Positions 10,769 through 18,850 of a stretch of DNA of 50,662 bases are shown here, piece after piece. The stretch lies in NCBI RefSeq assembly GCF_003344785.1, contig NZ_QPMK01000026.1, positions 1 to 50,662 on the forward strand, read 5' to 3'. Made by a program: the position numbers and the translations under genes. How positions within the stretch are numbered: the stretch's first letter is position 1; the number at the start of each line of letters is the position of its first letter. The DNA is from Thalassococcus profundi (lineage in GTDB: Bacteria > Pseudomonadota > Alphaproteobacteria > Rhodobacterales > Rhodobacteraceae). A model generated the notes under the pieces. The model did not search any database. It saw only the letters and a program-made list of their open reading frames with translations, and was not told the origin of the DNA.

Positions 10769-11194
10769 TCAGCCGCGCTTGAGCGCGTCGCGGATTTCCA
10801 GCAGCACGTCGAGCTCGGACGGGCCGGTGTCGACCTCGGGGGCGACCTCGTCGGGCTTTTCGGCGGCGGATTTCACGCGGTTGACCATCTTGACCAGCAG
10901 GAAGACGACGAAGGCGATGATCAGGAAATTGATGACCGCCATCAGGAAGCTGCCCACGGCAAAGACCGGCGCCCCGGCCTCTTTCGCTACGTCGAGGGAC
11001 GGATGTTCGGACCCGTCGAGCGTGTAGAACCAGCCGGAGAAGTCGATTCCGCCGGTAAAGAGCGCGATGATCGGATTGATGATGTCGCCCACCAGCGACG
11101 TGACGATGGCCGTGAACGCGGCGCCGACGATGATGCCGACGGCCATGTCCATGACATTGCCCTTGGCGATGAAATCCTTGAATTCGTTAATCAT
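10769..11194 (-). CDS. mscL: Large-conductance mechanosensitive channel
   Basis: A 141-residue inner-membrane channel that opens under membrane tension to release solutes on osmotic downshock. Seen: amphipathic N-terminal helix [22 protein letters not shown]1 ([20 protein letters not shown]) with the DIINP turn, a periplasmic loop, TM2 ([21 protein letters not shown]) and a cytoplasmic helix rich in charged residues. Length is normal. It is transcribed alone, with a strong terminator downstream. Confidence 0.97.
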   Translation of the reverse strand: MINEFKDFIAKGNVMDMAVGIIVGAAFTAIVTSLVGDIINPIIALFTGGIDFSGWFYTLDGSEHPSLDVAKEAGAPVFAVGSFLMAVINFLIIAFVVFLLVKMVNRVKSAAEKPDEVAPEVDTGPSELDVLLEIRDALKRG

Positions 11195-11286
11195 TGTGTC
11201 CCCACGTTTGACTTCGTTCTGATTGTTTCAGAAGCGTTGACAGTAAAAGCGCAGGGCGGGGAATGGCACAAGCGTTTTGCGCGGGC

Positions 11287-11316
11287 AGCGGGAAAAGCCC
11301 AATCGCTTTCCCCGCT
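11287..11316 (-). terminator. Stem-loop downstream of ald
   Basis: A 12-bp stem with one mismatch (AGCGGGAAAAGC / GCTTTCCCCGCT) begins 11 bases after the minus-strand ald stop codon. There is no long T-run. Confidence 0.55.
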
Positions 11317-11327
11317 CCGGCAAACGG

Positions 11328-12449
11328 TCAGCTTTCGCGGAGGATCACCTGCGGCGAGGTCACGTCGATCCCCAGCGCCTTGCCCACGGCAAAGTAGGTG
11401 AGTTTGCCGGCGTGCACGTTGAGCCCGTCCAGAAGGTGCGGATCGTCCTGGCAGGCCTGTTTCCAGCCCTTGTCGGCGAGGTCCAGCATGAACGGCATGG
11501 TGGCGTTCCCCAGCGCGATGGTCGAGGTCCGCGCCACGGCGCCCGGCATGTTGGCGACGCAGTAGTGCATGATCCCATCGACCTCGTAGACCGGGTCCTG
11601 GTGGGTGGTGGCCTTCGAGGTCTCGAAACAGCCACCCTGGTCGATGGCGACGTCGACGAGCGCCGCGCCGGGCTTCATCTCGGACAGCTGCGCGCGGCTG
11701 ATGAGCTTGGGGGCGGCGGCGCCGGGGATCAGCACCGCGCCGATCACCATGTCGGCCTGGCGCGCGAGCTCGATGGTGTTGCCGGCGCTGGCGTACATGG
11801 TCTTGAACGTGCCGCCGAAAACGTCGTCGAGGTAACGCAGACGCGGCAGCGAGCGGTCCAGGACCGTGACGTCTGCACCCATCCCGGCGGCGATGCGCGC
11901 GGCGTGGGTGCCGACGACGCCGCCGCCGATCACCATGACGCGGGCCGGCGCGACGCCGGGCACGCCGCCCATCAGTACGCCGCGGCCGCCGTTGGCCTTC
12001 TGCAGCGTCCAGGCGCCGACCTGCGGCGCCAGGCGGCCCGCCACTTCGGACATCGGCGCCAGCAGGGGCAGGCCGCCACGCGGGTCGGTCACGGTCTCAT
12101 ATGCGATGGCGGTGCAGCCCGACGCGAGCAGGTCGCGGGTCTGGTCGGGATCGGGGGCGAGGTGCAGATATGTGAAGAGAAGCTGGCCTTCGCGCAGCAT
12201 CTTGCGCTCCACCGCCTGGGGTTCCTTGACCTTCACGATCATGTCGGCGGTGGCAAAGATCTCTTCCGCCGTGTCGATGATCGCCGCACCCGCCTCGACA
12301 TAGTCGGCATCCTCGAATCCCGCACCACGGCCCGCACCGGCCTGCACGATCACCTCGTGGCCGTGCGACACCGCCTCGCGCGCGGCGTTCGGGGTCAGCC
12401 CGACGCGGAATTCCTGGGGTTTGATCTCTGTCGGACATCCGATTTTCAT
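11328..12449 (-). CDS. ald: Alanine dehydrogenase
   Basis: NAD-dependent oxidative deamination of L-alanine to pyruvate and ammonia. 373 residues, normal length. Seen: MKIGCPTEIKPQEFRVGLTP at the N-terminus (substrate-binding Arg), the lysine region VKVKEPQ, the catalytic His in FTYLHLAPD, the Rossmann fold VMVIGGGVVGTHAARIAAGMG with Asp at the strand end (TVLD), and the C-terminal NVHAGKLTYFAVG. The start is fixed by an AAGGAGG ribosome site. It is divergent from an Lrp-family regulator, which probably controls it in response to alanine. Confidence 0.97.
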   Translation of the reverse strand: MKIGCPTEIKPQEFRVGLTPNAAREAVSHGHEVIVQAGAGRGAGFEDADYVEAGAAIIDTAEEIFATADMIVKVKEPQAVERKMLREGQLLFTYLHLAPDPDQTRDLLASGCTAIAYETVTDPRGGLPLLAPMSEVAGRLAPQVGAWTLQKANGGRGVLMGGVPGVAPARVMVIGGGVVGTHAARIAAGMGADVTVLDRSLPRLRYLDDVFGGTFKTMYASAGNTIELARQADMVIGAVLIPGAAAPKLISRAQLSEMKPGAALVDVAIDQGGCFETSKATTHQDPVYEVDGIMHYCVANMPGAVARTSTIALGNATMPFMLDLADKGWKQACQDDPHLLDGLNVHAGKLTYFAVGKALGIDVTSPQVILRES

Positions 12450-12525
12450 GGCCTGGCCTCCTTGCACTGGCTTTTGCAGCGGATAGCGCAGCAGGCGCGC
12501 AATTACTCTGTCGATTTCTCCGGCT

Positions 12526-12547
12526 GTTTGCGCGATCATTCGCAGAC
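12526..12547. promoter_or_regulatory. Possible Lrp-type operator between ald and lrp
   Basis: An imperfect inverted repeat, GTTTGCG-N8-CGCAGAC (6 of 7 pairs match), lies 77 bp upstream of ald and 42 bp upstream of the regulator. The position in the divergent gap suits autoregulation and ald activation. Assignment to the Lrp protein is inference. Confidence 0.35.
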
Positions 12548-12588
12548 TCTTCGACAAACCGGCGCTTGAACGAAAGGATTCTCCGGCG

Positions 12589-13047
12589 ATGACCCTGGAC
12601 GAGACGGATCGGCGGATTCTCCGTGCCCTGCAGGCTGGCGGGCGCATTTCGAACGCGGACCTTGCGGAGGCCGTCAACCTGTCGCCCTCGGCCTGTCACC
12701 GCCGGGTGCAGCGGCTCGAGGCGTCGGGCGTGATCGCGGGCTACGTGGCTCTTCTCAATGCGCGCAAGCTGGGTATGCCGACCTATGTCTTCGTGGAGAT
12801 CAAGCTCGCCACCCAGGCCGACGAGGTGCTGGACGCCTTCGAAAAGGCCGTGGCGCGGGTGCCGCATGTGCTGGAATGTCACCTGATGGCGGGCAGCGCC
12901 GACTACCTGCTCAAGATCGTGGCCGAGGACACAGAGGATTTCGCCCGCATCCACCGGCAATACCTGACGCGGCTGCCGGGGGTGACGCAGATGCAGTCGT
13001 CCTTTGCACTGCGCACGGTGTTCAAGACCACGGCGCTGCCGGTCTGA
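12589..13047 (+). CDS. Lrp/AsnC family transcriptional regulator (probable ald regulator)
   Basis: A 152-residue DNA-binding protein. Residues 1-60 form the AsnC-type helix-turn-helix (LDETDRRILRALQAGGRISN, then LAEAVNLSPSACHRRVQRLEA). Residues about 70-145 form the RAM effector/oligomerisation domain (VEIKLATQADEVL, HLMAGSADYLLKI). It is divergent from ald over a 139-bp gap, an arrangement known for alanine-responsive Lrp regulators such as AldR. Leucine- or alanine-sensing cannot be told from sequence. Confidence 0.93.
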   Translation: MTLDETDRRILRALQAGGRISNADLAEAVNLSPSACHRRVQRLEASGVIAGYVALLNARKLGMPTYVFVEIKLATQADEVLDAFEKAVARVPHVLECHLMAGSADYLLKIVAEDTEDFARIHRQYLTRLPGVTQMQSSFALRTVFKTTALPV

Positions 13048-13083
13048 CTTGCGCCCGTCGCCTGCGGGGATAGTCTGCGCGCC

Positions 13084-14667
13084 ATGGACTGGGATCACAT
13101 CATCGTCGGCGCGGGCAGCGCCGGTTGCGTGCTGGCAAAGCGGCTGAGTGCCGCGGGCCGCCGTGTGCTGCTGCTCGAGGCCGGCGGGCGCGACAATTAC
13201 CATTGGGTGCACATCCCGATGGGCTATCTTTATTGCATCGGCAACCCACGCACCGACTGGTGTTTCCGCACCGCCGAAGAGCCGGGGCTGAATGGCCGGT
13301 CGCTGCTCTATCCGCGCGGCAAGCTGCTGGGCGGCTGTTCGTCGATCAACGGCATGCTCTACCTGCGCGGTCAGGCGGCGGATTACGATGGCTGGCGCCA
13401 GATGGGTCTGACCGGCTGGGGCTGGGAGGACGTTCTGCCCTATTTCATGAAATCCGAGGATTACGTCGACGGCCCGTCCGAGGCGCATGGCACGGGCGGC
13501 GAATGGCGCGTCGAGAACCAGCGCCTGCACTGGGACGTGCTGGACCACTGGCGCGACGCGGCCGTGGCGACGGGCATCCCGGCGGTGGCCGATTTCAACA
13601 CCGGCGACAACGAGGGCGTGGGTTATTTCCGCGTCAACCAGCGCAATGGCTGGCGGATGAACACCGCCAAGGCGTTCCTGCGCGGCGCGCCGAAGGACAA
13701 GCTGAAGATCGAGACGAAGGCGCAGGTTTCGACGCTGCTGTTCGACGGGCCCCGTGTCGTGGGGGTGCGTTGGCACCGCGGGGACGAGGTGTTCGAGGCG
13801 CGCGCGGCGGGCGAGGTGATCCTGTCGGCAGGGGCCATCGGATCGCCGCAGATCCTGCAACTCTCCGGCATCGGCCCGGGCGAGGTCCTTCAGGACAACG
13901 GCATCGCGCCGGTCCACGTCTCGGACGCGGTGGGCGCCAACCTGCAGGACCATCTGCAACTGCGCTGCGCCTGGCGTCTGACCGGGGCCAAGACGCTGAA
14001 CACACTGGCCGGGTCCTGGCTGGGCAAGGCGCGGATCGCGGCGGAATACGCGCTGAAACGCTCCGGGCCGATGTCCATGGCCCCGAGCCAGCTGGGTGCC
14101 TTTTCGAAGTCACGCCCAGATCTTGCGACCGCCGACCTGGAATACCACGTGCAGCCGCTGAGCCTTGAGGCCTTCGGCCAGCCGCTGCACGGCTACCCGG
14201 CGATGACCGCGAGCGTCTGCAACCTGCGCCCGGAAAGCCGCGGCACGGTGCGGATCACCGGCCCGGATTTCCGCGCCTCACCCGAGATCCGGCCCAATTA
14301 CCTGAGCACCGAGGCCGACCGGCAGGTGGCCGTGGCCGCCATCCGGCAGGCGCGGCGGATCATGGCGCAGGCGCCGATGCAGCGCTACGCGCCGGAAGAG
14401 GTGAAGCCGGGGGACGGGATCGACAGCGACGTGGACCTCGCGCGCGCGGCGGGTGACATCGGCACGACGATCTTTCACCCCGTGGGCACGGTCCGGATGG
14501 GAGAGGATGCGGGCGCGCCGCTGGACGCCAGCCTGCGCTTTCGCGGGTTGGATGGCCTGCGCGTCGTCGATGCCAGCGTGATGCCGCGGATCACCAGCGG
14601 CAACACCAACGCGCCGACGATCATGATCGCGGAAAAGGCCGCGGATCTTGTCCTGCAAGGGGCCTGA
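13084..14667 (+). CDS. GMC-family FAD-dependent alcohol/choline-dehydrogenase-like oxidoreductase
   Basis: A 527-residue flavoprotein. The N-terminal FAD Rossmann motif VGAGSAGCVLAKRL is at residues 8-21, followed by LLLEAGG; the first GMC signature region reads RGKLLGGCSSINGMLYLRG, and the second AGAIGSPQILQLSGIG. The C-terminal catalytic region has FHPVGTVRMG (active-site His) and SGNTNAPTIMIAEKA. It probably oxidises an alcohol or polyol. Choline dehydrogenase (BetA) is possible, but no bet operon genes are nearby, so the substrate is unknown. It begins 36 bp after the Lrp regulator on the same strand, so cotranscription is possible. Confidence 0.93.
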   Translation: MDWDHIIVGAGSAGCVLAKRLSAAGRRVLLLEAGGRDNYHWVHIPMGYLYCIGNPRTDWCFRTAEEPGLNGRSLLYPRGKLLGGCSSINGMLYLRGQAADYDGWRQMGLTGWGWEDVLPYFMKSEDYVDGPSEAHGTGGEWRVENQRLHWDVLDHWRDAAVATGIPAVADFNTGDNEGVGYFRVNQRNGWRMNTAKAFLRGAPKDKLKIETKAQVSTLLFDGPRVVGVRWHRGDEVFEARAAGEVILSAGAIGSPQILQLSGIGPGEVLQDNGIAPVHVSDAVGANLQDHLQLRCAWRLTGAKTLNTLAGSWLGKARIAAEYALKRSGPMSMAPSQLGAFSKSRPDLATADLEYHVQPLSLEAFGQPLHGYPAMTASVCNLRPESRGTVRITGPDFRASPEIRPNYLSTEADRQVAVAAIRQARRIMAQAPMQRYAPEEVKPGDGIDSDVDLARAAGDIGTTIFHPVGTVRMGEDAGAPLDASLRFRGLDGLRVVDASVMPRITSGNTNAPTIMIAEKAADLVLQGA

Positions 14668-14683
14668 CGGTGCCGCCGGGCCG

Positions 14684-14725
14684 CGTTTTTCTCGAGAAAA
14701 ACGGAACGGAAATCTCGAGATTTCC
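14684..14725. repeat. Two adjacent perfect palindromes sharing a CTCGAG core
   Basis: Bases 14684-14703 are a perfect 20-bp palindrome (CGTTTTT-CTCGAG-AAAAACG). Bases 14708-14725 are a perfect 18-bp palindrome (GGAAATCTCGAGATTTCC). They lie between the convergent GMC oxidoreductase and rpsU genes, beside the rpsU terminator. They could be a terminator for the upstream gene or a protein-binding pair. Confidence 0.8.
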
Positions 14726-14734
14726 GGCCCTGAA

Positions 14735-14768
14735 AACGACAAACCCCCGAAGCGGCTGCCCGGGGGTC
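14735..14768 (-). terminator. rpsU Rho-independent terminator
   Basis: On the minus strand ACCCCCG and CGGGGGTT pair around a GC-rich loop, followed by TGTCGTTTT, about 32 bases after the rpsU stop. Confidence 0.75.
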
Positions 14769-14799
14769 GTCAATGCGTCTTGCGTGTCGGAAATGCCGT

Positions 14800-15006
14800 T
14801 TAAAGCATGCCTTCGCGTTGCGCCTTCTTGCGTGCCAGCTTGCGGGCACGGCGGATCGCTTCGGCTTTCTCGCGCGCTTTCTTCTCGGACGGCTTCTCGA
14901 AATGCTGCTTGAGCTTCATTTCCCGAAACACGCCTTCGCGCTGGAGCTTCTTCTTCAGGGCACGGAGCGCCTGATCGACATTGTTGTCGCGAACACTAAC
15001 CTGCAT
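14800..15006 (-). CDS. rpsU: 30S ribosomal protein bS21
   Basis: A 68-residue highly basic protein. [20 protein letters not shown] and the [20 protein letters not shown] block are characteristic of bS21, with a long Lys/Arg-rich C-terminal helix ([20 protein letters not shown]). It is a small-subunit component near the anti-Shine-Dalgarno region. It is divergent from coq9, a common alphaproteobacterial arrangement. Confidence 0.98.
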   Translation of the reverse strand: MQVSVRDNNVDQALRALKKKLQREGVFREMKLKQHFEKPSEKKAREKAEAIRRARKLARKKAQREGML

Positions 15007-15119
15007 GTGGTTTTCACCACCTTTCTAAGTTTGAGTTGCAAGGATTTGCAGGAGGTGGCCGTATAGCAAAGGCCGCCTAGTTTGTCTAGTGTTCACCGAA
15101 ACAGACCGAAGGACAGGCC

Positions 15120-15806
15120 ATGACCGACGACACTGTGCAGAAAATCCTCGATGCGGCGCTCATGCACGTACCGTTCGACGGCTGGTCCGAGGTGACCTTG
15201 CGCGCCGCGGTGGCCGATGCGGGCGTCGATCCGGTGGTCGCTCGGGCGCTCTTGCCGCGCGGGGCGGTGGACCTGGCGCTGGCCTATCACCGCCGCGGCG
15301 ACGACCTGATGGCCGAGCGCCTGCGCGCCGAGGATCTGAACGCGCTGCGCTTCCGCGACAGGATCGCGCGCGCGGTGCGCCTGCGGCTCGAAGTCGTGGA
15401 GGATCGCGAGGTCGTGCGCCGCGGCACCACGCTCTTTGCCCTGCCGATGCACGCCGCCGACGGCGCCCGCGCGATCTGGGGCACCGCCGACCGGATCTGG
15501 ACGGAACTGGGCGACACCTCCGACGACATCAACTGGTATACCAAGCGCGCGACGCTCGCGGGGGTCTATTCCTCCACGGTGCTCTACTGGCTGGGCGACG
15601 ATTCGCTGGGCAGCCAGGCGACCTGGGACTTCCTCGACCGGCGCATCGGCGACGTCATGCAGATCGAGAAGGTCAAGGCACAGGTGCGCGGCAACGCCTT
15701 TCTCAACAAGGTTTTCGCCGGGCCGAATTGGGTGCTAAGCAAGGTGCGCGCACCCGGCGCCGTGTCCGATCCGGACCTGCCGGGACGCTGGACCAGCCCG
15801 CGATAA
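15120..15806 (+). CDS. coq9: COQ9 family ubiquinone biosynthesis protein
   Basis: A 228-residue protein with the COQ9 fold. The N-terminal TetR-like helices (VQKILDAALMHVPFDGWSEV, then TLRAAVADAGVDPVVARALLP) and the C-terminal lipid-binding region (DINWYTKRATLAGVYSSTVL, YWLGDDSLGSQATWDFLDRR) are clear. In ubiquinone synthesis COQ9 binds lipid and presents quinone intermediates to the hydroxylase COQ7. It is followed after 10 bp by two quinone-oxidoreductase-like genes on the same strand, making a likely operon. Confidence 0.95.
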   Translation: MTDDTVQKILDAALMHVPFDGWSEVTLRAAVADAGVDPVVARALLPRGAVDLALAYHRRGDDLMAERLRAEDLNALRFRDRIARAVRLRLEVVEDREVVRRGTTLFALPMHAADGARAIWGTADRIWTELGDTSDDINWYTKRATLAGVYSSTVLYWLGDDSLGSQATWDFLDRRIGDVMQIEKVKAQVRGNAFLNKVFAGPNWVLSKVRAPGAVSDPDLPGRWTSPR

Positions 15807-15816
15807 GGAGCACGAG

Positions 15817-16803
15817 ATGACCAAGACCATGCGCGCCGTGGAGATTTCCGAACCCGGCGGACCTGAGGTGCTGCGCCTCGCCGATCGCCCCGTGCCCGAA
15901 CCGGACCACGGCCAGGTGGTGATCAAGGTGGCCTATGCGGGCGTCAACCGCCCGGACGCGCTGCAGCGGGCCGGGGCCTATGCTCCGCCCCCGGGTGCGA
16001 GCGACCTGCCGGGGCTCGAGGCCTCGGGCGAGGTCGTGGCGCTCGGCGACGGCGTGACCGAGCTTGCCCTGGGCGACCGGGTCTGCGCCCTGCTGCCCGG
16101 CGGCGGCTATGCCGAATACGTGGCCACGCCGGCGGCGCACTGCCTGCCGCTGCCCAAGGGCATGGGCCTCAAGGAGGCCGCCTGCCTGCCGGAAACCTTC
16201 TTCACTGTCTGGAGCAACGTCTTCCTGCGCGGCGGCCTGAAAGCGGGCGAGCGGTTCCTGGTGCATGGCGGCTCCTCCGGCATCGGGACCACGGCGATCC
16301 AGCTGGCCAGCCGCCTTGGCGCGCGGGTCTTCACCACCGCCGGATCGGCGGAGAAATGCGCCAAGTGCCTGGAACTGGGCGCGGAACGGGCGATCAACTA
16401 CCGCGAGGACGATTTCGTCGCGGTGCTGCGGGCCGAGGGCGGCGCCGATCTCATCCTCGACATGGTCGGCGGTGACTACCTGCCACGCAACGTCAAGACG
16501 CTGGCCGACGACGGACGGCTGGTGCAGATTGCCTTCCTGCAGGGGCCGAAGGTCGAGCTCAACTTCGCCCAGGTGATGATGCGGCGGCTGACGATCACCG
16601 GCTCGACCCTGCGCCCGCAGTCGAACCTCGCCAAGGCGCGCATCGCCGACGCGTTGCGCCGCGATATCTGGCCGATGCTGGACAGCGGTGCGGTGCATCC
16701 GGTGATGGATTCCGAATTTCCCCTCGCCGAGGCCGCCGCCGCCCATGCCCGAATGGAAACGTCCGATCACATCGGCAAGATCGTTCTCAACGTCGCTGGA
16801 TAA
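15817..16803 (+). CDS. NAD(P)H-quinone oxidoreductase, PIG3-type medium-chain reductase
   Basis: A 328-residue medium-chain dehydrogenase/reductase without the structural zinc cysteines. GroES-like domain with EISEPGGPEVLRLADRP, then LPGLEASGEVVALGDGV; Rossmann domain with LVHGGSSGIGTTAIQLASRL; and LVQIAFLQGPKVELNFAQVM with TGSTLRPQS near the end, typical of the PIG3/TP53I3 group. It probably reduces quinones using NADPH. It lies 10 bp after coq9 and 11 bp before the next gene. Confidence 0.92.
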   Translation: MTKTMRAVEISEPGGPEVLRLADRPVPEPDHGQVVIKVAYAGVNRPDALQRAGAYAPPPGASDLPGLEASGEVVALGDGVTELALGDRVCALLPGGGYAEYVATPAAHCLPLPKGMGLKEAACLPETFFTVWSNVFLRGGLKAGERFLVHGGSSGIGTTAIQLASRLGARVFTTAGSAEKCAKCLELGAERAINYREDDFVAVLRAEGGADLILDMVGGDYLPRNVKTLADDGRLVQIAFLQGPKVELNFAQVMMRRLTITGSTLRPQSNLAKARIADALRRDIWPMLDSGAVHPVMDSEFPLAEAAAAHARMETSDHIGKIVLNVAG

Positions 16804-16814
16804 AGGAGCCTGAC

Positions 16815-17789
16815 ATGGCAAGAACAGCAGTCATCAAGAAACACGGCGGCCCCGAGGAATTCGTGATTGAGGACCGCCCGGTCGGCGATCCCGGCCCCGG
16901 AGAGTTGCGCATCCGCCACGAAGCCTGCGGGCTCAACTTCATAGACGTCTACCAGCGCACCGGGCTCTACCCGATGGACCTGCCCCATGCGCTGGGCATG
17001 GAGGCGGCGGGTGTCGTCGAGGCGGTGGGCGAGGGCGTCTCGCATCTGAAGCCCGGCGACCGCGCCGCCTATGCCGCCCAGCCCCCCGGCGCCTATACCG
17101 AGGAACGCGTCATGCCCGCGGCCCAGGTCTGCCCGCTGCCGGATGACCTGTCTTTCGAGCAGGGGGCCGCGATGATGCTGAAGGGGCTGACGGTGCAGTA
17201 CCTCTTTCACCGCACCACGCCGTTGAAAAAGGGCGACACGGTGCTCTTTCACGCCGCCGCCGGGGGCGTGGGTCTCATCGCCTGCCAATGGGCGCGCTCC
17301 GAAGGCATCACGCTGATCGGCACCGCCGGGACGGACGAGAAATGCGCCCTGGCGCTGGAGCATGGCGCCAGCCACTGCATCAACTACCGCAGCAGCGACT
17401 GGTCCAAGGAGGTGCGCGACTTGACCGGGGGCAAGGGCGTCGACGTGGTCATGGACGCCGTGGGCAAGGACACCTTCGAAGGCTCGCTCGACAGCCTGCG
17501 GCCCTTGGGCATGATGATTTCCTTCGGCAACGCCTCGGGCGCCGTGCCGCCGCTGGACATTGGGATGCTCGGCAAGAAGGGGTCGCTCAAGATCACCCGG
17601 CCGACGCTCTTTACCCATATCGCCCGCCACGAGGATTGCCAGGAGATGGCGCGGATGCTCTTCGGGAAGGTGGTGGCCGGCGACGTGACGATCCGCATCG
17701 ACCAGCGCTTCCCGCTGGACGACGTGGCCGAGGCGCATCGCACGCTGGAGGCCCGCAAGACCACCGGAAGCACCGTGCTGACCCTCTGA
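16815..17789 (+). CDS. Quinone oxidoreductase, QorA-type
   Basis: A 324-residue zinc-independent MDR protein, distinct from its upstream paralogue. Seen: HEACGLNFIDVYQRTGLYP (the family's N-F-x-D segment), LGMEAAGVVEAVGEGV, nucleotide-binding HAAAGGVGLIACQWA, and GMMISFGNASGAVPPLDIG. It resembles E. coli QorA, an NADPH-dependent quinone reductase. It ends the coq9 operon, with a strong hairpin 34 bp after the stop codon. Confidence 0.92.
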   Translation: MARTAVIKKHGGPEEFVIEDRPVGDPGPGELRIRHEACGLNFIDVYQRTGLYPMDLPHALGMEAAGVVEAVGEGVSHLKPGDRAAYAAQPPGAYTEERVMPAAQVCPLPDDLSFEQGAAMMLKGLTVQYLFHRTTPLKKGDTVLFHAAAGGVGLIACQWARSEGITLIGTAGTDEKCALALEHGASHCINYRSSDWSKEVRDLTGGKGVDVVMDAVGKDTFEGSLDSLRPLGMMISFGNASGAVPPLDIGMLGKKGSLKITRPTLFTHIARHEDCQEMARMLFGKVVAGDVTIRIDQRFPLDDVAEAHRTLEARKTTGSTVLTL

Positions 17790-17823
17790 TCCGGCGGCGC
17801 GCCTGCGGCGCACTGGAGGTCTC

Positions 17824-17847
17824 AGCGGCGGCCTTCGGGCCGCCGCT
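17824..17847 (+). terminator. Terminator after the quinone oxidoreductase operon
   Basis: A perfect 10-bp stem (AGCGGCGGCC / GGCCGCCGCT) closed by a stable TTCG tetraloop, with only two T residues after it. Confidence 0.65.
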
Positions 17848-17908
17848 TCGGGGGCGGGCGGCGGTGTGACGCGCCGCCTGACCGGACCGCATGTGGCGCG
17901 GCATCAAA

Positions 17909-18113
17909 GCCTCCGGCGGGAGTATTTTGCGCCCTTGGAAACAGCCTGAAACGGAAACGGCCCGTACGCACATCGGCGCACGGGCCGGAAAGCGAGGCTA
18001 TCCGCGCTTCCAAGGGCACGGTCATCGGCGCTCCCGCCTGTACCGTGACCCCATCAGACCCATCCGTGGTTAAGACTTTGTTTCCAAGGGTGGAAAATAC
18101 TCCCGCCGGAGGC
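17909..18113. repeat. Inverted 35-bp repeats flanking a structured 135-bp segment
   Basis: The arms 17909-17943 and 18079-18113 are inverted copies, 33 of 35 identical. Each contains CTCC-GGC-GGGAG-TATTTT, a terminator-like hairpin, so the arms face inward against the convergent quinone-oxidoreductase and RNase T2 genes. Between them are two more stems: 17958-17965 with 17980-17987, and 18017-18022 with 18042-18047. No gene is convincing here, although the minus strand keeps an open frame through the whole element. It is the only notable content of the 350-bp convergent spacer. It could be paired terminators around a small RNA, or a miniature repeat element. Confidence 0.8.
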
Positions 18114-18141
18114 ATGAAATCCTTCGGGCGCGACCGCGCGA

Positions 18142-18786
18142 CTACCGGATCGGGTCGAACAGCGCGTCCTGCAGCGTGCAGTCGCGGATGACGTCGCGGC
18201 CACAGGGCACCGGATCGAGGGCGCGCGACAGGCAGATGCGCGCCTCCTGGATGCGTCCGGCCTTGCAGGTGACGGTCAGCATGTCGGGCTCGAGCCCTGG
18301 GTTTTCCTTGAGGAACGCCTCTTCGATCAGGCGGGCGGGCAGGTTCACCGGTTTGTCGAGCTTTCGGAACACCGGCGGTTTCACCACCTGCTCGAAGGCC
18401 CGCCGCGCCAGGGCATAGTAATCCCGCGGCGGCAGGCCTGCGCAGACGCCGTGTTTCTTCCACTGGTACCAGGCCAGGCCCGGTGTGCCCATCACGTCCG
18501 CCATGTCGCGGGTCATGGCGCGGCTCGGCGGCGCTTCGGTCGTGCGGCAATAGGACGGCCATCCACGATGGTACTGGGGCCAGAGCCCGTGCAGCACCCA
18601 GCCGAAGTCGGCCTCTGCGTCGCATTGCGAGGAGCCGCGCGCATCGCCTTCGAGCGCGCACCAGGTGGGCGACCAGCTGAGCGACAGCACGTAATAGTCA
18701 AAGACGCCGGCCTGTTCGCCGTCCGCGCGGGCGGGCGCGCTCCAGAGCAGGGTCAGGCCCAGACACAGGGCGATCGGCAGACGCAT
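18142..18786 (-). CDS. Periplasmic ribonuclease T2 family protein
   Basis: A 214-residue protein with a signal peptide (MRLPIALCLGLTLLWSAPARA, cleavage near residue 21). Conserved active-site segment I is HGLWPQY at residues 66-72 (catalytic His66); segment II is WYQWKKHGVC at 106-115 (Lys and catalytic His112). The Glu normally found in segment II (HEWxKHG) is Gln here. Cysteines suit exported disulfides. It cleaves RNA non-specifically in the periplasm, probably for nucleotide scavenging. A GGAGAGGAAAG ribosome site precedes the start. It diverges from trcR. Confidence 0.92.
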   Translation of the reverse strand: MRLPIALCLGLTLLWSAPARADGEQAGVFDYYVLSLSWSPTWCALEGDARGSSQCDAEADFGWVLHGLWPQYHRGWPSYCRTTEAPPSRAMTRDMADVMGTPGLAWYQWKKHGVCAGLPPRDYYALARRAFEQVVKPPVFRKLDKPVNLPARLIEEAFLKENPGLEPDMLTVTCKAGRIQEARICLSRALDPVPCGRDVIRDCTLQDALFDPIR

Positions 18787-18850
18787 TTTCTCTTTCCTCT
18801 CCGGCTTTGCGCCACTATATAGGCGCCAAGTTCCCCGACAACGGTAACCC

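Noticed and set aside
13084-14667. Naming the GMC oxidoreductase betA
   Set aside because: Choline dehydrogenases have this fold, but no betaine-aldehyde dehydrogenase, BetI or choline transporter gene is adjacent, and many GMC enzymes look alike.
17950-18125. A short minus-strand reading frame through the inverted-repeat element
   Set aside because: It runs through both terminator-like arms and lacks a ribosome site, so structure rather than protein is the better explanation. I keep it as a point to check.
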